64,000 nucleotides of DNA, from assembly GCF_012848175.1 (NCBI RefSeq), contig NZ_CP051651.1, forward strand, positions 3,100,001 to 3,164,000, read 5' to 3'. Of this stretch, positions 36,435 through 44,523 are shown piece after piece. The notes beneath the pieces are model-generated. The model saw only the letters and a program-made list of their open reading frames with translations. It ran no database searches and was not told where the DNA came from. The stretch comes from Xanthomonas campestris pv. badrii (GTDB lineage Bacteria > Pseudomonadota > Gammaproteobacteria > Xanthomonadales > Xanthomonadaceae). Within the stretch, counting starts at the first letter, position 1; every line of letters begins with the position of its first letter. The position numbers and the translations under genes were made by a program.

Positions 36435-37328
36435 TCACCTTGCAAACCATTCCCGCACCGCGACCGCCACCGCCTTCAACGCCGCATCGCGTGCAGCAGC
36501 GTCGACCTTGGCGCCGTTCAAGTACGTCGTCAGCAGCAGTGGCGGCCGGCCCTTCGGCGGCCAGAGGATGGCGATGTCGTTGCGGGTATCGGTGCCGTTG
36601 CTACCGGTCTTGTCGCCGATCTTCCAGTCGGCCGTGAGCCCCGCACGCAGGCAGTCGTCGCCGGTGCGGTTGTCGATCATCCAGTCGGTCAGCTGCGTGC
36701 GCGAGGCAGGCTGCAGGGCATCGCCAAGCAGCAGCGTGCGCAGCGTCGACGCCATGGCCACCGGGGTGGTGGTGTCGCGCGGCTCGCCAGGGGCGAACCC
36801 GTTCATCTCCGGCTCGTAGCGGTCACTGCGGGTCTTGGCATCGCCGATGCTGCGCAGGAAGGCGGTCACGCCGGGCGGGCCGCCGACCAGCGGGAACAAC
36901 AGGTTGGCGGCAGGGTTGTCGCTATAGATCATCGTGGCCCGGCACAGTTCGCCGACACTCAGCGCGCCGCCGACATGGCCCTTGGTGACCGGGGCATGCT
37001 CCAGCATGTCCGCGGCACGGATCTTGACCGGTTGCGCCAGCGTGAGCTTGCCCTGATCCACCCGCTGCAGCACCGCGGCAGCCAATACAAATTTGAAGGT
37101 GCTGCACATCGGAAAGCGCTCGTTCTCGCGCTGCCCGAAGCGCCAGCCGGGGGCGCTGCCGAGCAGGCTGATGCCCAGCCGACCACCGGTACCACGTTCG
37201 ATGTCCGCCCATTGCGCCCGCAGCATGTCGTCCATATTCACCGCCGGGCTGAGTGCCCGCGCGGGTCTGGACGCCGCAAACAGCATGCCCGCGCCGGTTG
37301 CGTACAGGAACTCTCGCCGATTCGACAT
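36435..37328 (-). CDS. bla: Class A beta-lactamase
   Basis: 297 residues. A Tat-like signal (NRREFLYATGAGMLFAAS) leads the mature enzyme. The active-site motifs are complete: STFK at residues 76-79 (nucleophile Ser70 in ABL numbering), SDN at 136-138, E-x-x-x-N in YEPEMN (Glu166) and KTG in IGDKTGS. It hydrolyses beta-lactams in the periplasm. A LysR regulator is divergently transcribed 100 bases away, the layout of AmpR-controlled chromosomal beta-lactamases of Xanthomonas, so induction by cell-wall fragments is likely. Confidence 0.94.
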   Translation of the reverse strand: MSNRREFLYATGAGMLFAASRPARALSPAVNMDDMLRAQWADIERGTGGRLGISLLGSAPGWRFGQRENERFPMCSTFKFVLAAAVLQRVDQGKLTLAQPVKIRAADMLEHAPVTKGHVGGALSVGELCRATMIYSDNPAANLLFPLVGGPPGVTAFLRSIGDAKTRSDRYEPEMNGFAPGEPRDTTTPVAMASTLRTLLLGDALQPASRTQLTDWMIDNRTGDDCLRAGLTADWKIGDKTGSNGTDTRNDIAILWPPKGRPPLLLTTYLNGAKVDAAARDAALKAVAVAVREWFAR

Positions 37329-37428
37329 ACGTTTGCCTCCTTGAGGGAGCCCGCAGTATCGATGCGCACGCCGCGGCCGACCATCGCGATCTTTCGATCA
37401 CAGGCATGAATTGGACTAATCTCTCTGC
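37329..37428. promoter_or_regulatory. Divergent bla/LysR control region
   Basis: Hundred-base gap between the two starts. The half nearer the LysR gene has the AT-rich stretch TTTCGATCACAGGCATGAAT with T-rich and A-rich ends, compatible with a LysR T-N11-A site. No single site can be fixed by eye. Confidence 0.4.
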
Positions 37429-38301
37429 ATGCCCCGCCCCCGCCTGCCGCTCAATGCCCTGCGCGCGTTCGAAGCCGCCGCGCGCCATCAAAACCTGACC
37501 CGTGCGGCGAACGAGCTGTGCGTGAGCCAGGCCGCGCTCAGCCACCAGATCAAGGGGCTGGAGCAACAGCTGGGCACCAGCTTGTTCCACCGCCTGCCAC
37601 GCGGGGTGGCGCTGACCGACGAGGGCGCGGCGCTGGCGCCGGTACTGGGCGAGGCCTTCGACCGCATCGCCACCACCCTGGAGCGCTTCGCCGATGGGCG
37701 CTATCGCGAGGTGCTCAGCGTGGGCGTGGTCGGCACCTTCGCCACCGGCTGGCTGCTGCCGCGATTGCCGGCCTTTCATGCCGCGCATCCGGACATCGAA
37801 TTGCGCCTGTCCACCCACAACAACCGGGTCGATCTGGCCGGCGAAGGGCTGGATCTGGCGATCCGTTTCGGCGATGGCGACTGGCAGGGCCAGATCGCGC
37901 ATGCGCTGATGGAGGCGCCGTTTGCGCCGGTGTGCGCGCCCAGCATGGCGCGCGGCCTGCGCACGCCGGCCGATCTGGCGCAGCTGCCGTTATTGCGCTC
38001 GTATCGGCTGGACGAATGGCCGCAGTGGTTTCGCGCCGCAGGCGTGGCCGAGGTCGCCGCGCGCGGGGCGATGTTCGATTCCTCGTTGACGCTGGCCAGC
38101 GCGGCGGCGGCCGGTGCCGGCGTGGCGTTGCTGCCGCTGCCGATGTTTCGCCAGGATCTGGACGCAGGGCGGCTGGTGTGCCCGTTCCCGATCACGATCG
38201 ATGCGGGACGCTACTGGCTGACGCGGCTACGTTCGCGGCCTGAGAGTGAGGCTGGGAGGAGGTTGCTTGCGTGGTTGTTGGTGGAGCAGACGCTGGAGTG
38301 A
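37429..38301 (+). CDS. ampR: AmpR-like LysR-family regulator of the beta-lactamase
   Basis: 290 residues. The start is the classic AmpR/GcvA-type N-terminus (RPRLPLNALRAFEAAARHQN); the winged helix-turn-helix lies at about residues 9-66 with ANELCVSQAALSHQIKGLE as recognition region. The effector domain begins near residue 90. The divergent bla gene indicates its target. In known systems AmpR senses muropeptides through this domain. It ends in a Glu-rich turn with no extension. Confidence 0.9.
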   Translation: MPRPRLPLNALRAFEAAARHQNLTRAANELCVSQAALSHQIKGLEQQLGTSLFHRLPRGVALTDEGAALAPVLGEAFDRIATTLERFADGRYREVLSVGVVGTFATGWLLPRLPAFHAAHPDIELRLSTHNNRVDLAGEGLDLAIRFGDGDWQGQIAHALMEAPFAPVCAPSMARGLRTPADLAQLPLLRSYRLDEWPQWFRAAGVAEVAARGAMFDSSLTLASAAAAGAGVALLPLPMFRQDLDAGRLVCPFPITIDAGRYWLTRLRSRPESEAGRRLLAWLLVEQTLE

Positions 38302-38401
38302 CGTTGGATGCGTGGCGTGTTGACTGCGTGCGTATGCTCGACACCATCTGCGATGGCTGCGCTGCACCTTATCTGGCCATCCATCAAGATGGCTGTCTTC
38401 C

Positions 38402-38545
38402 GCCTTACCCTCACCCCAACCCCTCTCCCGCAGGGAGAGGGGCTTTTCATCACCAGAGCTGCGGCTCCGTTCTCCCGCCGGGACATTGTCCTCCTTCATG
38501 GGGGAGAAGGTGGCGCGTAGCGCCGGATGAGGGTGCGGGCGCCAA
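38402..38545. repeat. Composite of dispersed repeats A (reversed) and B
   Basis: CCCTCACCCCAACCCCTCTC then CCGCAGGGAGAGGGG (family A, reversed, 38405-38440) is followed by 60 bases and then GGGGGAGAAGGTGGCGCGTA (family B, 38499-38536). The remaining DNA of 38302-38736 shows no gene. Confidence 0.75.
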
Positions 38546-38736
38546 GCGCAACGCTTTCGGCGGCGACTGCCCTACCCACCTGGGCTCCAGACACACCCGG
38601 CGAGCAGCACACATGCTCGGTCCGGGCGCTGCTCCGTCGACGCATGATGCAGAACATCAAAAACCCCGGACCACTGAAGATCACCTTCAGCAAACGCGAT
38701 CAATCAACACGCAGCAGCATCACCTAGCCCCCTGCC

Positions 38737-40656
38737 TTACGCGCCCTCGATCAACTCCATCCACGCCGCTTCCGCTGCGGCCAGCTGCTGTGCGGTGGCC
38801 TCGCGGTCGCGGCCCAGCACCGCCATCTTGTCGCTGTCGGCGTAGTTACCAGGATTGGCCAGCTCGCGGTCCAGCTCCGCCAGCGCCGCTTCCAGCTCGC
38901 CGACGCGTTTTTCGGCGCTGGCCAGCTTGTGCGGGTTGACGGCTTTCTTCGGCGGTAGCGGTTTGGTCGGCGGCGGCGGGGTCGGTGCCACTTCGGCCAT
39001 CTTCTGCTTGGTGCCTTGCGCGGCCGGGCGGCTGCGCAGCCAGGCGGCGTATTCGTCCAGATCGCCAGCGAACGGCTCGACCACGCCATCGGCCACGCGC
39101 CAGAAACTGTCGCAGACCAGGCCGATCAGATGGCGGTCGTGCGAGACCATCACGATGGCGCCTTCGAAATCGCTCAGCGCCTCGGCCAGCGCCTCGCGCA
39201 TTTCCAGATCCAGGTGGTTGGTCGGTTCGTCCAGCAGCAGCACGTTGGGCTGCTGCCAGGCGATCAGCGCCAGTGCCAGGCGCGCGCGCTCGCCGCCGGA
39301 GAAGCCATCCACCACTTCGAAGGCGCGGTCGCCGGCGAAATTCCATTTACCCAGGAAATCGCGGAATGCCTGATTGGAACCATCCGGCGACAGCTCGCGG
39401 AAGTGGTCCATCGGCGACTGGCCCTCATGCAGCGATTCCACCGTGTGCTGGGCGAAGTAGCCGATGCGCAGGTCCGGATGCGCGCTGCGCTCGCCTGCCA
39501 GCGGTGCCAGTTCGCCCACCAAGGTCTTGACCAGGGTGGACTTACCCGCGCCATTGGGACCCAACAACCCGATGCGGTCGCCTGCTTCCAGGCCGAAACC
39601 GACATCGTGCAGGATGACCGTGGCAGCGTCGCCCCCATCCGCCCTTCGGGCACCTTCCCCCGCACGCGGGGGAAGCGAGGCCGGAGCCGGATAGCCGGCC
39701 TGTACATGATTCAAACGGATCAACGAAAACGGCAACCGGTTGGGCTGGGCGAACTGGATGCGGAATTCGCGCTCGGCGCGCACCGCTTCGGTGCCGGCCA
39801 TCTTTGCCAGCCGCTTCATGCGGCTCTGCGCCTGGGTGGCCTTGCTGGCCTGCGCCTTGAAACGGTCGATGAAGCTCTGCAGATGCGCGCGCTCGGCCTG
39901 TTCCTTGTCGTGCGCGATCTGCTGCTGGCGCAGATGCTCGATGCGCTGGCGCTCGAAATCGGTATAGCCGCCCACATACAGCTTGGCGGTGCCGCCATGC
40001 AGGTGCAGGGTGTGGGTGGCCACGTTGTCGAGGAACTCGCGGTCGTGCGAAATCAACAGCAAGGTGCCCGGGTACTTGAGCAGCCACTGCTCCAGCCACA
40101 GCACCGCGTCCATGTCCAGGTGGTTGGTCGGTTCGTCGAGCAGCAGCAGGTCGCTGGGCATCATCAGCGCGCGCGCCAGGTTCAGGCGCACCCGCCAGCC
40201 GCCGGAGAACGAGGACACCGCGCGGTGGTGCGTATCGGCCGGGAAGCCCAGGCCGTGCAGCAGCTTGCCGGCGCGCGCCTCGGCATCGTAGGCGCCGATC
40301 TCGGCCATCTTCTGGTGCGCATTGGCGACCGCTTCCCAGTCCTCGCGGGCGGTGGCCTCGGCCTCTTCCTGCAGCACCGCGGACACCTCGATATCGCCGC
40401 CGAGCACGAACGACAGCGCCGGGTCCGGCAGCGAAGGAGTTTCCTGCGAGACGCTGGCCGTGCGCACCTTGCCGGGCAGGTCGACATCGCCCTTGTCGGC
40501 CTCCAGCTCGCCCTTCACCGCGGCGAACAGGCTGGACTTACCGGTGCCGTTGCGGCCCACCACGCCGACGCGGTAGCCGGCATGCATGGTCAGGTCGACG
40601 TTGGACAACAGCAGACGCTCGCCGCGTCGCATGGAGAAGTTGCGCAGGGAAATCAT
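38737..40656 (-). CDS. yheS: YheS-type ABC-F ATPase carrying an in-frame repeat insertion
   Basis: 639 residues; E. coli YheS is 637. Two ATPase domains are present: Walker A GRNGTGKS at residues 34-41 with signature FSGGWRVRLN, and Walker A GPNGAGKS with signature FSGGERARLAL. The linker with QAQSRMKRL lies between them, and a C-terminal coiled coil follows. ABC-F proteins bind the ribosomal E site and influence translation; there are no membrane helices. Between HVQAGY and VILHDVGFGL, at the edge of the second domain, residues 327-343 are encoded by dispersed repeat family B. The ATG at 40656 (MISLRNFSM) matches the family start. Confidence 0.93.
   Translation of the reverse strand: MISLRNFSMRRGERLLLSNVDLTMHAGYRVGVVGRNGTGKSSLFAAVKGELEADKGDVDLPGKVRTASVSQETPSLPDPALSFVLGGDIEVSAVLQEEAEATAREDWEAVANAHQKMAEIGAYDAEARAGKLLHGLGFPADTHHRAVSSFSGGWRVRLNLARALMMPSDLLLLDEPTNHLDMDAVLWLEQWLLKYPGTLLLISHDREFLDNVATHTLHLHGGTAKLYVGGYTDFERQRIEHLRQQQIAHDKEQAERAHLQSFIDRFKAQASKATQAQSRMKRLAKMAGTEAVRAEREFRIQFAQPNRLPFSLIRLNHVQAGYPAPASLPPRAGEGARRADGGDAATVILHDVGFGLEAGDRIGLLGPNGAGKSTLVKTLVGELAPLAGERSAHPDLRIGYFAQHTVESLHEGQSPMDHFRELSPDGSNQAFRDFLGKWNFAGDRAFEVVDGFSGGERARLALALIAWQQPNVLLLDEPTNHLDLEMREALAEALSDFEGAIVMVSHDRHLIGLVCDSFWRVADGVVEPFAGDLDEYAAWLRSRPAAQGTKQKMAEVAPTPPPPTKPLPPKKAVNPHKLASAEKRVGELEAALAELDRELANPGNYADSDKMAVLGRDREATAQQLAAAEAAWMELIEGA
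39630..39676. repeat. Family B repeat inside the ABC-F coding sequence
   Basis: The bases match 33579-33625 and 34059-34105. Read on the minus strand they give SLPPRAGEGARRADGGD in frame, with no stop. Confidence 0.9.
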
Positions 40657-40836
40657 GGATGGACAGTCCGATAGAACGAAAAGGAATGAGCAGATGAGCA
40701 GCATTCCTGCGACGCCATTCTAGCGTTAACGAATAATTAGCGCCTTCAGGTTGGCCGACGCGATCTTCGCCCTCCCGCGACCGCCCCCTGCCTAGCCTTG
40801 CCTGGTCCTGCTCGGACCCACGTTTCCGGAGTTGTC

Positions 40837-43230
40837 ATGAACATCCCCCTGTCCTGCCTTGCGACCGCCGTGGTCGCTGCACTGCTTGCCTCTCCCGCCC
40901 AGGCCCAGACCGCTGCGCCCACCACCACGCCGGCCAGCACCGCCAACACCCTGGATACGGTGATCGTCACCGGCACCCGCGTCTCCGACCGCACCGTGGC
41001 CGAATCGCAGTCGCCGATCGACATCATCAGCGCCGAATCCCTGCAGGCCACCGGCACCCCCGAGCTGGCCACCGCACTGGCGCGCGCCCTGCCCTCGCTG
41101 AACTTCCCGCGCCCTGCCCTGAGCGACGGCACCAGCGCGATCCGCCCTGCGCAGCTGCGCGGCCTGTCGCCGGACCAGGTGCTGGTGCTGGTCAACGGCA
41201 AGCGCCGCCACACCTCCTCGCTGCTCAACCTCAACGGCACCATCGGCCGCGGCGCCGCCGCGGTGGATCTGAACACCATTCCGGTGGCGGCGATCGCACG
41301 GGTGGAAGTGCTGCGCGACGGCGCCTCGGCGCAGTACGGCTCCGACGCCATCGCCGGCGTGGTCAACATCGTGCTCAAGGGCGCGGAAAAGGGCGGCAGC
41401 CTGCAGGCCGGCTTTGGCCAGTATTCGGCCGGCGACGGCAACAACTACGAGCTGTCCGGCGACACCGGCGTGGCCTACGGCGGCGACCGCGGCTGGCTGC
41501 ACGTGGCCGCCCAGCTCAACCAGCAGGACCCCACCGACCGCGCACGCGGCTATGCCGGCGCGCCCAGCGTCTCGCAGCCGGCCGTGGGCCAGAAGGCATT
41601 CAAGATCGGCGACCCGGACGTCAATGCGCAGGCCGCCTCGCTCAACACCGAATACCAGTTCAGCGACAGCATCACCGGCTACGCCTTCGCCACCGCCAGC
41701 AACCGCGACATCACCTCGTTCGCGTTCTTCCGTGCGCCGGGCAGCAGCCAGAACCTCCTGTCGGTCTACCCGCAGGGCTTTTTGCCGGAGATCCAGAGCT
41801 ACGCCAAGGACCGCTCGCTGGTTGCCGGTGTGCGCGGCTCCACCGCCGGCGGTTGGGACTGGGATGCCAGCTACAACTACGGCTACAACCGCATCGACTT
41901 CCACACCCGCAATACGCTCAACGTGAGCCTGGGGCCGACCTCGCCCACCTCGTTCTACGATGGCGCGCTGGAGACCACGCAGAACATCGTCAACCTGGAC
42001 GTCAAGCGCGGTTTCGACTGGGGCCTGGCGTATCCGGTCACCGTGGCCTTCGGTGCCGAGTACCGCAACGAAAAGTGGAACCAGTCGCCGGGCGAAGTGG
42101 GCTCCTACTTCCAGGCGGGCACGCTTGCCGGCGGCGCGCAGGGCTTTGGCGGATTCGCGCCCAGCGTGTCCGGGCAGTATTCGCGCGACAGCTACGCGGT
42201 GTACGCCGACATCGAAGCCGACTTCACCGACACCTTCTCCGCCGGGCTTGCCGGGCGCTATGAGGACTACAGCGATTTCGGCAGCCAGGCCTCGGGCAAG
42301 GTGTCGGCGCGCTATGCGTTCACCGACAAGATCGCGTTGCGCGGCACGGTGGCTTCGGGCTTCCGCGCGCCGTCGCTGGCGCAGCAGTATTTCCAGTCCA
42401 CCAGCACCACCTTCCTGGCCGGCAACCCCAATCCGTTCGAGATCCGCACCTTCCCGGCCGACAGCAACGTGGCGCGCGCCTTCGGTGCCGAACCGCTGGA
42501 TGCGGAAACCTCGCTGTCCTACAGCCTGGGCCTGGTGCTGCAGCCCACCGATGCGCTCTACCTCACCGTGGATGCGTACCAGATCGATGTGGACGACCGC
42601 ATCGTGCTGTCGTCCAACCTCACCGGTGCCGGCGTGCGTAGCCTGCTGGAAGCGCAGGGCATCTTCGGCATCAACGGCGGGCGTTACTTCACCAACGCGG
42701 TGGATACGCGCACGCGCGGCGTGGACGTGGTGGGCAGCTACCGCTGGCAGCTGGCCGCCAGCAGCGTGGACCTGACCGCCGGGTACAACTACTCCGAAAC
42801 TGAGGTGCGCAGCGTGGCGGCCAACCCGGCGGCATTGTCGGCCAACGGCTTGAGCCTGGAGCGTATCGACCGCACCGAGCGCGGCCGCATCGAGGAAGGC
42901 TTCCCGCGCGACAAGTTCCTGGTCAACGGCAGCTGGAATTCCGAGCACTGGACGCTGGCGCTGGGCGCCACCCGCTACGGCAAGTACAGCACGCGCCCGG
43001 CGGCGGCGATCAACGACCAGACCTTCGGCGCCAAGTGGGTGGTGGATGCGTCGGCCAGCTACAAGGTGGACCGCTGGACGCTCACCCTGGGCGCAGACAA
43101 CCTGCTGGACGAATACCCGGACGAAAACAACTTCGCCAACTCCACCAGCGGGCAGTTCCCGTACAGCAACCTGTCGCCGTTCGGCTTCAACGGTGCGTAT
43201 GTGTACGGGCGCATCAACTACCGCTGGTGA
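40837..43230 (+). CDS. TonB-dependent receptor, paralogue 1 of 3
   Basis: 797 residues. The signal peptide ends SPAQA (about residue 25). TonB-box-like LDTVIVTGTRV follows, then plug blocks ALPSLNFPRP, AQLRGLSPDQVLVLVNGKR and GASAQYGSDAIAGVVNIVLKG. The barrel closes with SPFGFNGAYVYGRINYRW, ending in Trp as outer-membrane proteins do. It is a close paralogue of the receptors at 44524 and 47248. The plug type is that of Xanthomonas receptors for organic compounds rather than classic siderophore receptors, but the ligand cannot be read. The ATG was chosen at the signal peptide. Confidence 0.93.
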   Translation: MNIPLSCLATAVVAALLASPAQAQTAAPTTTPASTANTLDTVIVTGTRVSDRTVAESQSPIDIISAESLQATGTPELATALARALPSLNFPRPALSDGTSAIRPAQLRGLSPDQVLVLVNGKRRHTSSLLNLNGTIGRGAAAVDLNTIPVAAIARVEVLRDGASAQYGSDAIAGVVNIVLKGAEKGGSLQAGFGQYSAGDGNNYELSGDTGVAYGGDRGWLHVAAQLNQQDPTDRARGYAGAPSVSQPAVGQKAFKIGDPDVNAQAASLNTEYQFSDSITGYAFATASNRDITSFAFFRAPGSSQNLLSVYPQGFLPEIQSYAKDRSLVAGVRGSTAGGWDWDASYNYGYNRIDFHTRNTLNVSLGPTSPTSFYDGALETTQNIVNLDVKRGFDWGLAYPVTVAFGAEYRNEKWNQSPGEVGSYFQAGTLAGGAQGFGGFAPSVSGQYSRDSYAVYADIEADFTDTFSAGLAGRYEDYSDFGSQASGKVSARYAFTDKIALRGTVASGFRAPSLAQQYFQSTSTTFLAGNPNPFEIRTFPADSNVARAFGAEPLDAETSLSYSLGLVLQPTDALYLTVDAYQIDVDDRIVLSSNLTGAGVRSLLEAQGIFGINGGRYFTNAVDTRTRGVDVVGSYRWQLAASSVDLTAGYNYSETEVRSVAANPAALSANGLSLERIDRTERGRIEEGFPRDKFLVNGSWNSEHWTLALGATRYGKYSTRPAAAINDQTFGAKWVVDASASYKVDRWTLTLGADNLLDEYPDENNFANSTSGQFPYSNLSPFGFNGAYVYGRINYRW

Positions 43231-43545
43231 GCGCTGCGTCCCTGCAGAGGCGCTGCGCAGGCGGCTGGTGCAGTCGTGAGGTCGGTGGCGGTGGTGCCGA
43301 CCTCGGTTTGGGCCAGCTGCGGTCGAATGCGTGAGGTGTGGGTGCGGCTTCGAGCGGGGTGCGGGCATGAAGCGCGTCCCGCGCCGCCAGGCTGGTCGTT
43401 CCTCGGTGCCTGGCTGGCGCATCGCAGCGGCCGCGCACGGTCAATGCCTGCAAACCCTGCATAGCGACCGCGCCCGTCCTGACGGTCGCGCATTGGATTT
43501 CAGCCGATGCGTGCGTGTTGCATCGCCGGCAATCTGGTTCCGCCA

Positions 43546-43570
43546 AACGCCCCGGCTTGCCCGGGGCGTT
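43546..43570 (+). terminator. Strong hairpin upstream of the VOC gene
   Basis: Perfect ten-base stem AACGCCCCGG/CCGGGGCGTT with loop CTTGC. It is 316 bases after the receptor stop. A weaker hairpin GCGACCG/CGGTCGC lies at about 43464-43490. The rest of 43231-43821 shows no gene. Confidence 0.65.
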
Positions 43571-43821
43571 CGCGTTGTGTCGCGCGCCTGCCATGCGTGC
43601 GGGCGGTCACGACTGTCCTGCATGCGCACCGTCTGCTTGGCAGGTGGCAACCAGGCGCTGCAGGCACGACTTGCGGCCGGCGCCATGATGGGCTCGCCAG
43701 GCCACGCTGCACCCTGCATCGCGCAGCCGAGCCGCAGCCTGCGGACCACGCCGATGCCGTGACGACGCCTGCGCCGGCTCCGTGTTATCACGCGTGTTCC
43801 TGTCCTTGTCGGAGCATGCAG

Positions 43822-44247
43822 ATGGAAGCATCGCAGTTGAGCCGTGGCCGCCTGATCGACCATCTGCATCTGGTGGTGCAGGACCTGCCGGCAAGCCGGC
43901 GTTTTTACCAGGCCGTGCTCGACGTGCTGGGCGTGCCGATCGGCGGCGAAGGCCAAGGATTCTTCTGGGCCGACGAACTGTTCGTGTCCGACCGCGACAC
44001 CGTTGCGCAGGGCGTGCTGACCGGCCGCCATCATCTGGCCTTCCAGGCCCGCGACGTCGCCATGGTGCATGCCTTCCATCAGGCTGCGCTGGCACACGGC
44101 GGTCGCGACAACGGCGCACCGGGCCTGCGCCCGTACCTCCCGAGCTATTACGCCGCTTTCGTGCTCGATCCTGATGGCAACAATATCGAAGTGGTCTTTC
44201 ATGGTCCTGCGCAACGCAGCGCCGATGCGGTGCAGATCACGTTTTGA
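43822..44247 (+). CDS. VOC-fold (glyoxalase/dioxygenase superfamily) protein
   Basis: 141 residues. Two beta-alpha-beta-beta-beta modules are visible: IDHLHLVVQDLPASRRFYQAVL at the start, HHLAFQARDVAMVHAFH in the middle, and the closing YYAAFVLDPDGNNIEVVFH with the metal-ligand Glu. The metal site would be His (HLHL), His (HHLAF) and Glu. GGAG at 43811-43814 is seven bases before this ATG, which favours it over the ATG at 43816. The substrate is unknown. It sits between two receptor paralogues. Confidence 0.88.
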   Translation: MEASQLSRGRLIDHLHLVVQDLPASRRFYQAVLDVLGVPIGGEGQGFFWADELFVSDRDTVAQGVLTGRHHLAFQARDVAMVHAFHQAALAHGGRDNGAPGLRPYLPSYYAAFVLDPDGNNIEVVFHGPAQRSADAVQITF

Positions 44248-44346
44248 TGCACAACTTTCATAACTGGTATCGATGTCCAAAATGGGGCGACGCAATCCGT
44301 TGCCCCCGCTGGGGATATGCAATCCACGCCTCACTTTGGTGCACGA

Positions 44347-44360
44347 TGACAACGTTGGCA
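44347..44360. promoter_or_regulatory. LacI-type operator-like palindrome upstream of receptor 2
   Basis: TGACAACGTTGGCA is a palindrome around a central CG with one mismatched pair, the form of LacI/GalR operators used in Xanthomonas carbohydrate-utilisation loci. It lies 46 bases before a -35-like hexamer. No LacI regulator gene is in the window. Confidence 0.4.
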
Positions 44361-44405
44361 CACGCATACGTTCGATGACGGTTGCATGCGCAACGTAACC
44401 AAAAT

Positions 44406-44433
44406 TTGACATGGGGTTACACGTGGTTAATGG
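44406..44433 (+). promoter_or_regulatory. Candidate promoter of receptor 2
   Basis: TTGACA at 44406-44411, then a 15-16 base spacer and TTAATG/TAATGG at 44427-44433, about 90 bases before the start codon. The -35 is a consensus match; the -10 is weak. Confidence 0.4.
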
Positions 44434-44523
44434 TTGAGAACGCACCGCAGCTGCCGCAACGGACGCGGCCTGGGAAGGGGGCCCACTGCGCTGCATCCGT
44501 TCCCCACTCGGAGTTTTCACCGC

